In this document: positions 9,204 through 18,634 of the stretch, one piece after another
Position numbering within the stretch: the first letter of the stretch is position 1
Layout: each line of letters opens with the position of its first letter
Assembly: GCF_000317105.1 (NCBI RefSeq)
Contig: NC_019693.1
Location: 4,279,227 to 4,343,226 of the forward strand
Direction: 5' to 3'
Source of the DNA: Oscillatoria acuminata PCC 6304
GTDB taxonomy: Bacteria > Cyanobacteriota > Cyanobacteriia > Cyanobacteriales > Laspinemataceae
DNA length: 64,000 nucleotides
Made by a program: the position numbers and the translations under genes
The notes under the pieces: model-generated
What the model was told of the DNA's origin: nothing
The model's database searches: none
What the model saw: the letters and a program-made list of their open reading frames with translations, nothing else

Positions 9204-9452
9204 ATGACTCGAAAAATCAGCCTCGAACTTCCTGACGATTTGAGCCAACGTTTAGAAGCCAAAGCTCAAGTCATCAACATTTCTTTAGAAGCAATGATTC
9301 TGAACTCATTAGAAGAGTTAGCTACACAACCCGACGATCCAATTGCCGCACTGATCGGCACATTAAGCGCTGAACATCACGATATTGCATCTCGCCACGA
9401 CGACTATATTGGACAAGCCATTAATTCCCAGGAGTTGCCTGGTGAAAAATAG
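9204..9452 (+). CDS. Antitoxin of a VapBC-like pair (ribbon-helix-helix type)
   Basis: This 82-residue protein begins MTRKISLELPDDLSQRLEAK, the short strand plus two helices of ribbon-helix-helix repressors, and has an acidic, loosely structured tail (PDDPIAALIG...) of the kind that wraps a PIN toxin. Its last codons overlap the toxin start by 11 bases, so the two are translationally coupled. It should neutralise the toxin and repress its own promoter. The assignment rests on the fold pattern and the partner. Confidence 0.8.
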   Translation: MTRKISLELPDDLSQRLEAKAQVINISLEAMILNSLEELATQPDDPIAALIGTLSAEHHDIASRHDDYIGQAINSQELPGEK

Positions 9453-9864
9453 TACATTTATTGATACTTCGGGCTGGGCAAACTTATTTATCAAAACTGA
9501 ACCCCATCATCAGCAGGCAGTACAATGGTTTACTCAAGCCAGAGAACAAAACTACTTAATGGTGACAACGAACTATATTGTCCTTGAACTTGTAGCCTTG
9601 CTCAACAGTCCACTGAGAGTTCCTCGCCCCCAAATCTTTCAATATATTGATGCTATTCACTCGGCTCGTTATCTACAACTGGTGCGCGTTGAGCAGCAGA
9701 TTGAAAATGCCGCATGGGAACTTTTAAAAAAGCGGTTAGATAAAAATTGGTCACTGGTTGACGCCACCTCGTTTATGATCATGCAGCAATTAGGAATTAC
9801 CAATGCTCTAACCAGCGATCATCATTTCGACCAAGCGGGTTTTATTCGTCTTCTTAACTCCTAG
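9442..9864 (+). CDS. PIN-domain ribonuclease toxin (VapC-like)
   Basis: The 140-residue product has the PIN acidic residues: FIDTSGW at the N-terminus, NYIVLELVALL, LVDATSFMIM and TSDHHF near the end. These bind Mg2+/Mn2+ for RNA cleavage in VapC toxins, which usually attack tRNA or rRNA. GTG 9442 is chosen over the longer TTG frame at 9385 because AGGAG lies eight bases upstream and because the PIN fold begins directly after it. It overlaps the antitoxin stop. Confidence 0.87.
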   Translation: MKNSTFIDTSGWANLFIKTEPHHQQAVQWFTQAREQNYLMVTTNYIVLELVALLNSPLRVPRPQIFQYIDAIHSARYLQLVRVEQQIENAAWELLKKRLDKNWSLVDATSFMIMQQLGITNALTSDHHFDQAGFIRLLNS

Positions 9865-9869
9865 GGCGA

Positions 9870-9992
9870 CAGATATTGCTAGAAACCCGGGTTCTTGACC
9901 CCCTTCAACAGGTTAGAAACCGGGTTTGTTGACTAAATTTGGCAACCGAACCACAGATGTTGCTAGAAACCCGGTTTCTTGTCCCTCCCCTA
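9870..9992. repeat. Dispersed repeat family A, two to three units
   Basis: Copies of AGAAACCCGGTTTCTTG in both orientations are linked by a spacer with GGCAACCGAACCACAGATG. The block fills the gap between the PIN toxin and the Rpn-like gene on the opposite strand and could form hairpins terminating both convergent transcripts. Confidence 0.8.
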
Positions 9993-9995
9993 GGT

Positions 9996-10925
9996 TCAGA
10001 AGTCACGGGAAAACCGAGCTAAAAGCTCCTCGCGGGATAGCTGCAAAATCAACTGAGCTTGCTCCAATGGGGGAATTTCGATTAACGCCTCGATAATCTG
10101 AGCTAATTCCGCATCTAAGGCACCAAATTTCACTTGCAGCAGGCTTTCCACCAGCCGCCGCTGTCCTTGCTGAACTCCTTGCTGGATGCCTTGCTGGACT
10201 CCTTGCTGGATGCCTTCTTCTTTAACAGTTTGTAACCGTTGTAAATACAGGGGTGATAGTTCCATAATTAACTCCCTCTCTTCTGGGGCTAAATTTTGCC
10301 GAGCTTGTAGCATTTCACGCAGGTTGTACAGTAATTCTAGCGTGGTTTCTCGCGTGGGATTATCCGGTGGGAGTTGGTATAATTCTTGCAGGGCTTGTTT
10401 TTGGACTTTGCCGGTGCCTAAAATCCGCAACCACAGGGTTTCTGGCGTGGGTGGGAGTTGGTGGAGGACGATAATGGCGCTTTGCAGTCCCTTGGGTAAA
10501 AAGTAAACGCCTCCCGGAAAGTTTTCTAAGTCTAAGGTTGCGCCAAAATCTGCTAAGACAGCGGCGGATGCGGTAGGCGTCATCATCCATAACCGGGGTG
10601 ATTCGGCGGGAGTGATTCGTCTTTTTTCCCGGGTGGCTTGACGTTCAAATTCTGCCTTGATATTTAAAAGTTTCACCAGACAGCTACAAATTTCTCGGGG
10701 TTTAACCGGATTGCTAAAGGGTTCAAACACGGCTGAAGTTGTCGCCAATCTTCCCAGTAAGCCTAGGTGACTGGCATCGCCGATGTTTTCGGGGTTGGGC
10801 GTGAAAAATATGTCAATTTCTCGCCGTTGGGACGCCATAGTTTTGCTGGTTTCCATTTGACCTAATTGCCTTAACAGTTCCTGGATGTATTTTTTGGTGA
10901 ATTCGTCGTAGATAAATCGGGTCAT
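9996..10925 (-). CDS. Rpn-like PD-(D/E)XK family protein with DUF4351-like tail (copy 1)
   Basis: This 309-residue protein begins MTRFIYDEFTKKYIQELLRQ with a segment REIDIFFTP that may carry a nuclease Asp. It has a run of four (I/V)QQG tetrapeptides at about residue 242 and ends in a helical tail (RRLVESLLQVKFGALDAELA) like DUF4351. Proteins of this build are common and multicopy in cyanobacteria and are usually annotated as Rpn-family putative transposases or nucleases; a cellular role is not established. A close paralogue lies at 24287-25240 on the same strand and differs mainly by two fewer tetrapeptides. The tetrapeptide DNA is a 12-base tandem repeat and so is prone to slippage. Confidence 0.72.
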   Translation of the reverse strand: MTRFIYDEFTKKYIQELLRQLGQMETSKTMASQRREIDIFFTPNPENIGDASHLGLLGRLATTSAVFEPFSNPVKPREICSCLVKLLNIKAEFERQATREKRRITPAESPRLWMMTPTASAAVLADFGATLDLENFPGGVYFLPKGLQSAIIVLHQLPPTPETLWLRILGTGKVQKQALQELYQLPPDNPTRETTLELLYNLREMLQARQNLAPEERELIMELSPLYLQRLQTVKEEGIQQGVQQGIQQGVQQGQRRLVESLLQVKFGALDAELAQIIEALIEIPPLEQAQLILQLSREELLARFSRDF

Positions 10926-11095
10926 TTGTCATTTGTCATTTGTCATTTGTATAAATCGTTTTTTGTCCCTCAATCCAGAGTCATAAACTGGGTTTTTTGA
11001 CTAAATGTTAGCAACAGAACCAGAGATGCTGCTAGAAACTCGGTTTTTTTGTCCCCCTAACCGAGTCATAAACCGGGTTTCTTTCCTGAATTTAA
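10926..11095. repeat. TCATTTG tandem units plus family A repeats
   Basis: Three TCATTTG units abut the Rpn-like start codon and are followed by family A units (AAACTGGGTTTTTTGACT..., AGAAACTCGGTTTTTTTG, AAACCGGGTTTCTTTCC). They form the upstream region of the Rpn-like gene. Confidence 0.75.
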
Positions 11096-11110
11096 TGGGC
11101 TCTAGGAGAT

Positions 11111-11294
11111 TAGCCCTGTCAAGGTGTATTTGTAGGAGCGTATTGCATAAATTCTCTCATGTATGCAATACGCCCCTACAAGAAACAAGGATGAGGCAGG
11201 ATTCCATTGACGGATAAAGAGGGCGTATGCAATACGCCCCTACAAGAAACTTAGGATGAGGGGGGATTCAATTTACCACCTTGACAGGGCTAGT
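11111..11294. mobile_element. MITE-like element with 16-bp terminal inverted repeats and a direct repeat of the flank
   Basis: TAGCCCTGTCAAGGTG (11111-11126) and its exact reverse complement (11277-11292) enclose about 150 bases with two TATGCAATACGCCCCTACA palindromes. The 10-base word TCTAGGAGAT occurs immediately outside both ends (11101-11110 and 11295-11304), as expected of a target-site duplication. There is no coding capacity, so it would need a transposase in trans. The right copy of the duplication overlaps the stop codon of the neighbouring kinase-like gene. Confidence 0.7.
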
Positions 11295-11295
11295 T

Positions 11296-12459
11296 CTAGG
11301 AGATGCTCCTGAGAACGGGTGAGGATATACTCTTGTCGCCGGAGCCGTGTTGCGCTGTCTGTGCAAATTCTTCTGCGGCTTTGAGTAAAATCTGGCTTAG
11401 GTGGAGAGAATATTGACGCTTCTGGGGATCTTTTAGGGTGGAAACTGACAGAAGCTGACGACTACAGCCTATTAAATTAAACAAGTATAACTGACGGTCA
11501 AACAACTCCGGTGATATCTCGAACTGCTGCGAGTAGGCTTGACGTATCGCCTGATGGACTTCGCTGCCGATCCCAAAGGGACGAATGAGGCGATCGAACT
11601 CCAAAGCAACGGGACGAGTATGATGGGCTTCCCAATCCATTAAGACTAACTCTTCATTGGGCCCCACACAAGCGTTACTTAAACACATATCGCCTAGACC
11701 CGCTACAAACGGGACAGCCATATCCAATTCAGGAAGCTGATCCACGAGTTTGTAGAAGCGTTGGGATTGGGCTGGATTTAGGTCTGCGATCGCAGCACTG
11801 CGTAAGGCATCCTCCAGTAAATCCGTAATTGTTTCGCTAAAAACGCTGGAGTACGGCTGCCATTGTGGGGAGCTATACCAAGTTAGTAAACTGGGGAGAA
11901 ACCGATCAATCAGCAGTTGCCGATCTTCGCGCTTCTGAGGGTTTAGTACACGGATACTCAGCCGTTCTTCTAGGAGATAGGACAGATTACCGTATTCTCC
12001 AGCCGCAAATACCTGTGGGACTCGAACCGCAGTGCTGTCCCCGAGCTTTTGCCGTAATAAGTCCCGGCCTTCTTGTTCATTAATAAACCAGGGTTTTGTG
12101 GGATTGTCCCCTTCAGATCTGCTCTTCTGACGGACTTTAAGAGTGACATGGGGATAAAACAAACGAAGGCCCTTACTCACATCGCTCCCGAGACGAATGG
12201 ATGTGGCATGGGTTTCGATGGTGGGATGGGAGTACAGAAAGAAGCGTGTTACCGCTACAAGTCGTTGCATTCGTCCCCCCCGGTGAGAAAAACTCTGGAG
12301 CAATGATAGAAAATTCGCGAGGTTGGCAACCCGGTAATGTCCTGAACTCCATTCGAGAAAGAAATGAGACTCTGGAGAAGCCAACGGTGAGAGCTTAGCT
12401 TCTAACTTAGGTAAAGCTGAGATGAACTCCTCATAATCTTCAAACTTTTGTTTAAACAA
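11296..12459 (-). CDS. Aminoglycoside/choline-kinase-fold phosphotransferase, unknown substrate
   Basis: The 387-residue product shows the late motifs of the APH/choline-kinase fold: GLGDMCLSNACV, corresponding to the usual HGDxxxxN catalytic loop with His replaced by Leu, and LVLMDWE for the metal-binding Asp. The N-terminal lobe is less clear but contains VTLKVRQ, which may hold the ATP-anchoring Lys. Substrate cannot be deduced. It stands alone, and a MITE-like element lies at its stop codon. It could be active or a pseudo-kinase, since Asp and Asn are kept but the His is not. Confidence 0.65.
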   Translation of the reverse strand: MFKQKFEDYEEFISALPKLEAKLSPLASPESHFFLEWSSGHYRVANLANFLSLLQSFSHRGGRMQRLVAVTRFFLYSHPTIETHATSIRLGSDVSKGLRLFYPHVTLKVRQKSRSEGDNPTKPWFINEQEGRDLLRQKLGDSTAVRVPQVFAAGEYGNLSYLLEERLSIRVLNPQKREDRQLLIDRFLPSLLTWYSSPQWQPYSSVFSETITDLLEDALRSAAIADLNPAQSQRFYKLVDQLPELDMAVPFVAGLGDMCLSNACVGPNEELVLMDWEAHHTRPVALEFDRLIRPFGIGSEVHQAIRQAYSQQFEISPELFDRQLYLFNLIGCSRQLLSVSTLKDPQKRQYSLHLSQILLKAAEEFAQTAQHGSGDKSISSPVLRSIS

Positions 12460-13139
12460 TCTTCAGTCCCTCCATGTAATCCGCTAAAAAAATTTCAAAA
12501 AGAGCGTTCCAGGTTTTCTAAAAACGGAAGTTAACGTCGCGCTGCTCACTCTTGCCGTCGCTCTTAGTTGGCTGGCGCTGGTTTAAGATTTGGTTAAGTT
12601 AATTTTAACGTTGCTCAAGTTGAGATGTCAAGTTGGCTCTTTTACTACATGAATCAGCCCCTCAATCCAGACTTCAATCCCACATTCCGCACTTCAGCCT
12701 TATATAGTGCGCCAGTCAACCTAGTACAGATGGGCAAAAGAACATAATCGGCTCTAATCAGAGGAAGGGCAGATGGTCCCAGAAGAAGGGGCTAGGCTCA
12801 GGCTGTCGCGACTTAATTAATAATGCCGACTCCAAAAGCCCTAGTCTGTAAATGATCCAGAACGGCAGCATCCGTTACTAGAACAAATATCGCGCCGGGG
12901 AACTCATCTCTATCGATTAGTAGAAAGCGCCAAGTTAGTCTTAAATCTTTGCAGCAGAAACACAGATTTTGATGAATTTGTTGACGGATATCTAGAAAAT
13001 GTAGTCTTCAACTATGAATTCACAAGGGAAAGATTGTCAAAATGTCTTTAAAAATAAGAAACCATTCTAATATTATTGCCGAATTTATTCCAACTAAGAT
13101 TAATTGTGAAATTAAGCGAATCTAATTACCTACGACAGC
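12460..13139. other. Non-coding stretch with no supported gene
   Basis: No open frame of useful length or recognisable protein is visible on either strand. A faint coding trace (DFDEFVDGYLENVVFNYE on the plus strand at about 12968-13021) may be a remnant, but I cannot assign it. The right end grades into the Uma2 pseudogene. Confidence 0.4.
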
Positions 13140-13553
13140 GTCAGATAATTGTTTGTTAAAACTGTTAGATGATGAATCAGGTTATCAGTCGGATGTGATT
13201 GTGCTGGATAAAAGCGAGTTAAGCAAGGAACCCCGTGGGCAAAAGGAGTCTATTATTATATTACTCTGGAGAGTTCGGTGCGGTTGGTGGTAAAAGTGGT
13301 TAGGCGAAATTGAGGTAATGATTATTTAAAAATAACGGGATACTGTGAGTCGTTGGAGATGCTCAAATACTGGATTGTAGACTATCTTGTGTTGGGGTAT
13401 GCGTTTTATTGGTAATCCTAAATCTCTGACTCTTTCGGGTTATCAAATGGTCGAGGGGGAGTATGAAGTGAGGCAATTTCGAGGGAATGAACGAGGGGGG
13501 TATCTGGGTTTTCCAGAATTAGCATTAACCGTCAGCCAGATTTTTGAAAATTA
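13140..13553 (+). pseudogene. Decayed Uma2-family (DUF820) endonuclease gene
   Basis: Pieces of a Uma2 protein can be read in shifting plus-strand frames. They are DDESGYQSDVIVLDKSELSK at about 13170-13228, YWIVDYL at about 13366-13386, LTLSGYQMVEGEYEVRQFRG at about 13429-13487, and PELALTVSQIF before TAG at about 13553. Several stops and frameshifts separate them and the N-terminal part is gone. Uma2 proteins are PD-(D/E)XK-fold proteins that are multicopy in cyanobacteria; an apparently intact member is at 25237-25893. Confidence 0.72.
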
Positions 13554-13589
13554 GTGATGCGGCTGTGAGAGTGAGGGAGGGGGTTCGGT

Positions 13590-13672
13590 TGTCATTGGTC
13601 CTTAGTCATTTGTTCATTAACGAAGGAGCAATGACCAAGGACCAATGACCAAGGCCCAATGACAAAATTGCT
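13590..13672. repeat. Inverted arrangement of TCATTGGTC repeats
   Basis: GTCATTGGTCCTTAGTCATT is followed about 30 bases later by three inverted units (AATGACCAAGGACCAATGAC and a third). The block can form a hairpin and belongs to the same short-repeat family seen at 9080, 10921, 22460, 23948 and 25240. Confidence 0.7.
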
Positions 13673-14004
13673 AGACTGGTCTACACTGGAAAACCACTAA
13701 GAATGAATGGGACTGCAATCATTGGCAGCAAGGCAAAACCAGGGGAATAAGGGGTCCATCAATATTGATGAAGGGGTGATCGGATTTTAAAAAACGATGA
13801 GAATAATTGGCCCAGGAATCGCCTGCACTCGCGAACATTAAGGGATATTGCCCGATCGCCCCAAAAGGAGCGCCTAATCAGTCCGGAGCAAGCAGGGTGG
13901 CTCATTTACTGTCTAAAGCACTAAAATATGGGATTTTTTACCGCGAAAAGACACAGGCCGATCGCCTATCGTAATCCCTACTTATCCAAATTTGCACTTT
14001 TCAC

Positions 14005-16917
14005 ATGGACACCCAAACATTGCCATTGGTTCGACTCAAACGCAGTTTAAGTTTTTTAGAGACTTGGGGTTTTGGCTTAAGCGGACTCCTATTATGGCTG
14101 GGCCCAGCACCGGCGATGAATGCAGCTTTGGGAGCCCAAGCCATTTTTGTCTGGATTCCTGCCGCGATGATTGGCTGCTTACTCAACCTCCAAGTCCAAC
14201 ATTTGGGGATGCGCTGGCCCGATATGTCCGGTGGAACCCCCAATTATGCAGCCAGACTGCTGGCGAAATATCCGATCGCCGCACGTTATGGGGCAGTCGG
14301 ATATTGGCTGGGATGGGTTTCCGTACCGCCCATGAATGCCATCATCCTCTCGGATTTAGTGATTGCCAATTTAAGCCCGGTTGGTCTTTCCTTGCCAGAA
14401 AATCTCTTACGGATCGGATTTACTGTCATCCCCTATATTGTCGCATTTAGTGGCACCCGAACATTAAGCATCTTGCACCTGTGTTTCGTCATCCCGGCAG
14501 TCGGGTTTTTGCTCACCTTTGGCTTGCAAGGCTTGGGTTGGCTGACCTTTGCGCCAGCTAGTCCGGGCATTTTACCGAGGGATTGGGGTCAGTTTAACCT
14601 CATCGAATGGGCCAAGTGGTTTTTTGTCGCCGTTTATGCAGCCTATGGTTGTGAAACGGCCTCTTCTTTTGTCGCCGATAGTCAGCAGCCGAGAAGGACC
14701 CTGAAAACCTTATCCTTTGCGGCGGTATTATTACCAATTGTCTATGTGGGTGGCTCATGGATTTTGATGTGTTTAGCCAGTGACCCAAATTTAGGGAATA
14801 ATACATTTTTGCATTTAGTCGCCGGGGCTCAACCCTTTTGGGGATCAGCGGCTTCGACATTGGTGACGTTCCTCCTCTCGGCAGGATGTTTACTCAGTTC
14901 AACCACCGCCATTTGTAACTCCCCACGGGTTTTGTATCAGTTAGCTCTGGATGGGTATATGGCCCCGGTATTTGGGGTTGTATCATCTCGGGGGGTGTTT
15001 GGACCTGGGTTATTGTTCACTTTTATCTTAAGTTTGATTTGCCTGCTGTGGGGGGATGTCTCTCATGTGGTGATGGTGACGGGTACGGGATATCTTTCGT
15101 CGATGATGGCGGTGCATTTGAGTTTATGGCTCAATCGCGATCGCCCGGAGGTGAAATGGCCCCGGTGGTCTTTACTGTTCCTGATCGTTGAAAGTTTCGT
15201 GATGGTAGTCGGGGGGTTCGCCTGGGGGTGGAACTATTGGCTGATGGGATTGTTGCTTGCCCCCACGATTCTTGTGGTGGATGCGCTGATCCGACGCCGT
15301 TCTGTTCCCTTATTTCGGGTGGAGTGGTGGTTGGCACTGTATCGCCGTCGCAGTTCAGGACAGTTCAAAAATTTTGATGTTTTACAAGTCGGTGTTTTAC
15401 TGTTTTTAATCTGTGGGGCGTTAACGGTGGGCTGGGTAGTCCGAACCGCGCTTGCTCAAAGCGGTTTAGGCGTTGGCAGTGAGCTGTATGTGTTGTTGTT
15501 GCTCAGTATTGCTTTGGTTGGGGTGGCGATCGCCTGTTGGACGACTTTGCCGCAAATTGCCTCAATTCTGGAAGCCCAAGAAGCTACGGAACACTTATTT
15601 AAGGTTGCCCTCGATCCGATTATGGTGATTGATGAGCAAGGGGCGATCGCCCGGGCGAATCCCGCTGCTTGTGAGCTATTTGGGGTTTCAGCCCAAACCT
15701 TAGCTGGGGTGAAAATGGCCGAACTCTTACCCGGACTCAGGGATGCTCCCCAGTTTTGGCCTCCACGTTGTGAGCAGCTTGTCAACCCCACGGCAGTCGC
15801 CTTCCCCCAGGATCAATCCTCTGTACAACCGTTCGCTCAAAAAACTGTAGAAGTCTCCGTTTCTTCTCGGACCCATTGGGATCAAATCGAGTATGTTGTG
15901 ATTTTACGAGATATCACTCCGCGTAAACAGGCCGAAGCAAAATTAAAAGCGGCATTTGCCCGCCAAGAACAACTCACTGCTACTGCTACTCGACAAGCAC
16001 AGGAACTCAAAACTGCTTTATCGGAACTCAAACAAACCCAATCCCAACTGATTCAAACTGAAAAAATGTCTAGCCTGGGGCAACTGGTGGCTGGGGTAGC
16101 CCATGAAATTAATAATCCGGTCAACTTTATCTATGGCAATTTAACCTATACCAGCGACTATACCACGGATCTCTTGGCTTTAATTCATCTTTATCAAGCC
16201 TCTTATCCTGAGCCAAATCCAGAGATTGATGCCTTGATTGACCAAATTGAACTAGATTTTTTGACGGAAGATTTACCCAAGATGATTGCTTCGATGAAAG
16301 TCGGTGCAGAGCGGATTCGGCAGATTGTTTTAACCTTGAGAAATTTCTCCAGGATTGATGAATCAGACATGAAGCCTGTTAACATTCATGAAGGGATTGA
16401 AAGTACCTTATTAATTTTGCAAAACCGGCTCAAGCCCACCGCTCAATATCCGCGCATTGAAATCATCGAGGAGTATAGTGAGTTACCGGAAGTGGAATGT
16501 TTCGCAAGTCAGCTTAACCAGGTGTTTATGAATATTCTCAGTAATGCGATCGATGCCCTGCATGAGCGGGTTAAAGCGGCTATCCTGACCCCTGATGGGG
16601 GAGAGGTCCCAAGTCCAAGGATTACGATTCGCACTGCTGCATTGGATTCGCACTGGGTGAGAATTGCGATCGCTGATAATGGGCCAGGAATCCCAGAAAG
16701 CATCTGCAACCGACTGTTTGATCCCTTTTTTACCACCAAACCTGTTGGAGAAGGAACGGGTTTAGGATTGTCTATTTGTTATCAAATTGTGGTAGAAAAA
16801 CATGGTGGGCGGTTGTATTGTGCTTCGGAACCGGAACAAGGGACGGAATTCATCATTGAAATCCCAGTCAGAACCGTTAAAAAAACGGCCCAACGGGAAG
16901 TGATTAGGGCGATCTGA
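14005..16917 (+). CDS. APC-type amino-acid permease fused to a PAS-histidine kinase
   Basis: The 970-residue protein has two parts. Residues 1 to about 520 are a multi-spanning amino-acid/polyamine permease of the APC superfamily (start SFLETWGFGLSGLLLWLGPA, then GGTPNYAARL and about 12-14 hydrophobic segments). Residues about 530-640 form a PAS domain (DPIMVIDEQGAIARANPAAC), followed by a coiled coil. The kinase part has an H-box with phospho-acceptor His about 700 (GVAHEINNPVNF), an N-box (NQVFMNILSNAID), and G boxes (ADNGPGIP, GEGTGLGLSI). The likely role is a transporter-coupled sensor that reports uptake or external level of an amino acid or amine, by analogy with CbrA-type transporter kinases. 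No response regulator is next to it, so it is an orphan kinase. The frame is intact and the domain order is clear; the substrate is unknown. Confidence 0.9.
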   Translation: MDTQTLPLVRLKRSLSFLETWGFGLSGLLLWLGPAPAMNAALGAQAIFVWIPAAMIGCLLNLQVQHLGMRWPDMSGGTPNYAARLLAKYPIAARYGAVGYWLGWVSVPPMNAIILSDLVIANLSPVGLSLPENLLRIGFTVIPYIVAFSGTRTLSILHLCFVIPAVGFLLTFGLQGLGWLTFAPASPGILPRDWGQFNLIEWAKWFFVAVYAAYGCETASSFVADSQQPRRTLKTLSFAAVLLPIVYVGGSWILMCLASDPNLGNNTFLHLVAGAQPFWGSAASTLVTFLLSAGCLLSSTTAICNSPRVLYQLALDGYMAPVFGVVSSRGVFGPGLLFTFILSLICLLWGDVSHVVMVTGTGYLSSMMAVHLSLWLNRDRPEVKWPRWSLLFLIVESFVMVVGGFAWGWNYWLMGLLLAPTILVVDALIRRRSVPLFRVEWWLALYRRRSSGQFKNFDVLQVGVLLFLICGALTVGWVVRTALAQSGLGVGSELYVLLLLSIALVGVAIACWTTLPQIASILEAQEATEHLFKVALDPIMVIDEQGAIARANPAACELFGVSAQTLAGVKMAELLPGLRDAPQFWPPRCEQLVNPTAVAFPQDQSSVQPFAQKTVEVSVSSRTHWDQIEYVVILRDITPRKQAEAKLKAAFARQEQLTATATRQAQELKTALSELKQTQSQLIQTEKMSSLGQLVAGVAHEINNPVNFIYGNLTYTSDYTTDLLALIHLYQASYPEPNPEIDALIDQIELDFLTEDLPKMIASMKVGAERIRQIVLTLRNFSRIDESDMKPVNIHEGIESTLLILQNRLKPTAQYPRIEIIEEYSELPEVECFASQLNQVFMNILSNAIDALHERVKAAILTPDGGEVPSPRITIRTAALDSHWVRIAIADNGPGIPESICNRLFDPFFTTKPVGEGTGLGLSICYQIVVEKHGGRLYCASEPEQGTEFIIEIPVRTVKKTAQREVIRAI

Positions 16918-17131
16918 TTAAAGTTGTCTAAACTCTGTTTAAATGGTTTGTAGTAACCCCTTTAATAGGTGAGCTATCCTACCCTACTCCTAACTTCCGG
17001 GGGAGATATTGTAATAGGGATGGGGAGTGATTTGTGGATTTTAACCACTGATTTCACGGATTTTCACGGAGGGGTTCGGCAACCATCGGCGGGGTTCAAA
17101 CTGACTAAAAAACTTATATTCCGATCGCCTT

Positions 17132-18634
17132 TTACTCTTTGGGTTTCCATCCCATCACCCATTTTGTCACTCCCCAGGCTACAATCGCACAACCAAAACT
17201 GGCAAGCAGGGCGATCGCAAAAGGATGGAGTTGTTCACCCCGATTTTCTGCCCAGGGAGAAGCGATCGGTTCTTCAAAGAGTAAACCCGAGGTAGAGGCA
17301 ACGATCGCCCCGGCGGCAATTCCCACCCCCACTGCCTGGATTTGGTCTTGTAATTGTTGGTTTTGCTGTTCCAACCGGCGATCGCGTTGGGTTTGTTCGA
17401 TTTCTACGATGCCGCGAATCGAGGCAACTGCCTTATCCGCTAAACTCGAACCTTCCACAAAATAATTGAGTTCATCGCTGATGCGGGTTTGGAAATAGGC
17501 AGAGGTTTGACTGGCAAAATCTCGGAAAAAATCCAGATCCTCCGGTTTTACCCCATATCCCTGTTCTTTGAGCCGCTTAACAATCGCCTCCAAACTGACT
17601 TGATAATTTTTAGTATTGATAGCGATAGTATTGCGACTATGCTTGTAATTTCGCAACAGTCGGGCATATTCCAAATCCAACTGCGCCAATTTCTTTAATA
17701 CCTGTTTCAGGTCTTCTAATTCCTCCTGACTCAATGCCAGACGAGTCTTATTTTTCTCTAACTCCTGCTTAAAAGACTTGACTTTTTTCTCTAAATCTGT
17801 ATAAATAGAGTAGGTTTTTTGATATAAAGTTCGGGTTTCCCGATAGGCTGAAATTACCTTATTTCGATAATAAAATAAATTGATAAACTCCCGATAGGCA
17901 TCCACAAATTTCTCACTGGGCAATTCTGCGCGAAACAGGAGAATCAAAATATGGGGTTGCACCTGCGCTTCCTCCCCCAGATTCGCCTCCAAAACTTGCC
18001 CGCCAAACTCAAAAATCGGACTCCCGAATAGTTCCCCCAGTTGCTGCAACGGTGGACGGTTTTTATGGGAGGGACTCACCTGTTTCACACAGTTACCGGC
18101 GAAATCTTGTAAATTTTCTGGCGATTTATCAGTTTCCGATTCCGGTAAAAATGCGGTTAATAGCAAAGTTTGCCCCAAGGAACTCTGAACCACATGGGGG
18201 AGAAAAAGTAGCCTATCTGTATTCAACTTTTGCCAAAACGAAATCGGCACGGGAGCAGTTTTCTCCCCATTTTCTGTTTCGGGACGGCGCAAATTGAAAG
18301 TTAAACTATAACTATCATAAAGCCGATGAGTCAACAACAGCCCCGCAATCGGTAAATCGGAATCAGGCAGTTTTCCCGTTAATTCCAATTGTTTTTGCGG
18401 ATGGAGATTAACTTGTGCGCCTAGGGGTTCTGGCGAGTTGTCGGGATACCCGGGGATATGCAGGGGTTCCGCAAAACCCAACGCTTTTAAAATATCGTCC
18501 CCCCTTTCCCATAACTGTTTGGGATGGGGTGCCAGAGAATCGGGTTCCCCTGTCAATCCTCGCCAGAGATGAAAGGCAAATAAATGTAAATTCGGCGCAT
18601 AAACCAACGGGATTAGGGATTTTTCTGAGTCCAT
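17132..18634 (-). CDS. Coiled-coil protein with two C-terminal transmembrane helices, unknown function
   Basis: I do not recognise the family. The 500-residue protein has a globular N-terminal half (begins MDSEKSLIPLVYAPNLHLFA), a long charged coiled coil at about 265-330 (YTDLEKKVKSFKQELEKNK and on), more helices to about 440, and two C-terminal membrane segments (VGVGIAAGAIVASTSGLLF; FAIALLASFGCAIVAWGVT) separated by about 25 residues. There is no signal peptide, so the bulk should be cytoplasmic and anchored by its tail. It overlaps the 172-residue upstream gene by 22 bases and both follow a CHAT-TPR protease gene, suggesting one operon. A membrane effector or anchor controlled by the protease is one reading, inferred only. 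Confidence 0.75.
   Translation of the reverse strand: MDSEKSLIPLVYAPNLHLFAFHLWRGLTGEPDSLAPHPKQLWERGDDILKALGFAEPLHIPGYPDNSPEPLGAQVNLHPQKQLELTGKLPDSDLPIAGLLLTHRLYDSYSLTFNLRRPETENGEKTAPVPISFWQKLNTDRLLFLPHVVQSSLGQTLLLTAFLPESETDKSPENLQDFAGNCVKQVSPSHKNRPPLQQLGELFGSPIFEFGGQVLEANLGEEAQVQPHILILLFRAELPSEKFVDAYREFINLFYYRNKVISAYRETRTLYQKTYSIYTDLEKKVKSFKQELEKNKTRLALSQEELEDLKQVLKKLAQLDLEYARLLRNYKHSRNTIAINTKNYQVSLEAIVKRLKEQGYGVKPEDLDFFRDFASQTSAYFQTRISDELNYFVEGSSLADKAVASIRGIVEIEQTQRDRRLEQQNQQLQDQIQAVGVGIAAGAIVASTSGLLFEEPIASPWAENRGEQLHPFAIALLASFGCAIVAWGVTKWVMGWKPKE

Noticed and set aside
9385-9441. Upstream TTG start for the PIN toxin
   Set aside because: It lies inside the antitoxin gene and adds residues not part of the PIN fold; GTG 9442 has a good Shine-Dalgarno.
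11005-11217. 70-codon plus-strand frame
   Set aside because: It consists of family A repeat and MITE sequence.
16969-17295. 108-codon plus-strand frame after the permease-kinase gene
   Set aside because: It starts in a dispersed repeat and ends antisense to the coiled-coil membrane gene; no coding pattern.
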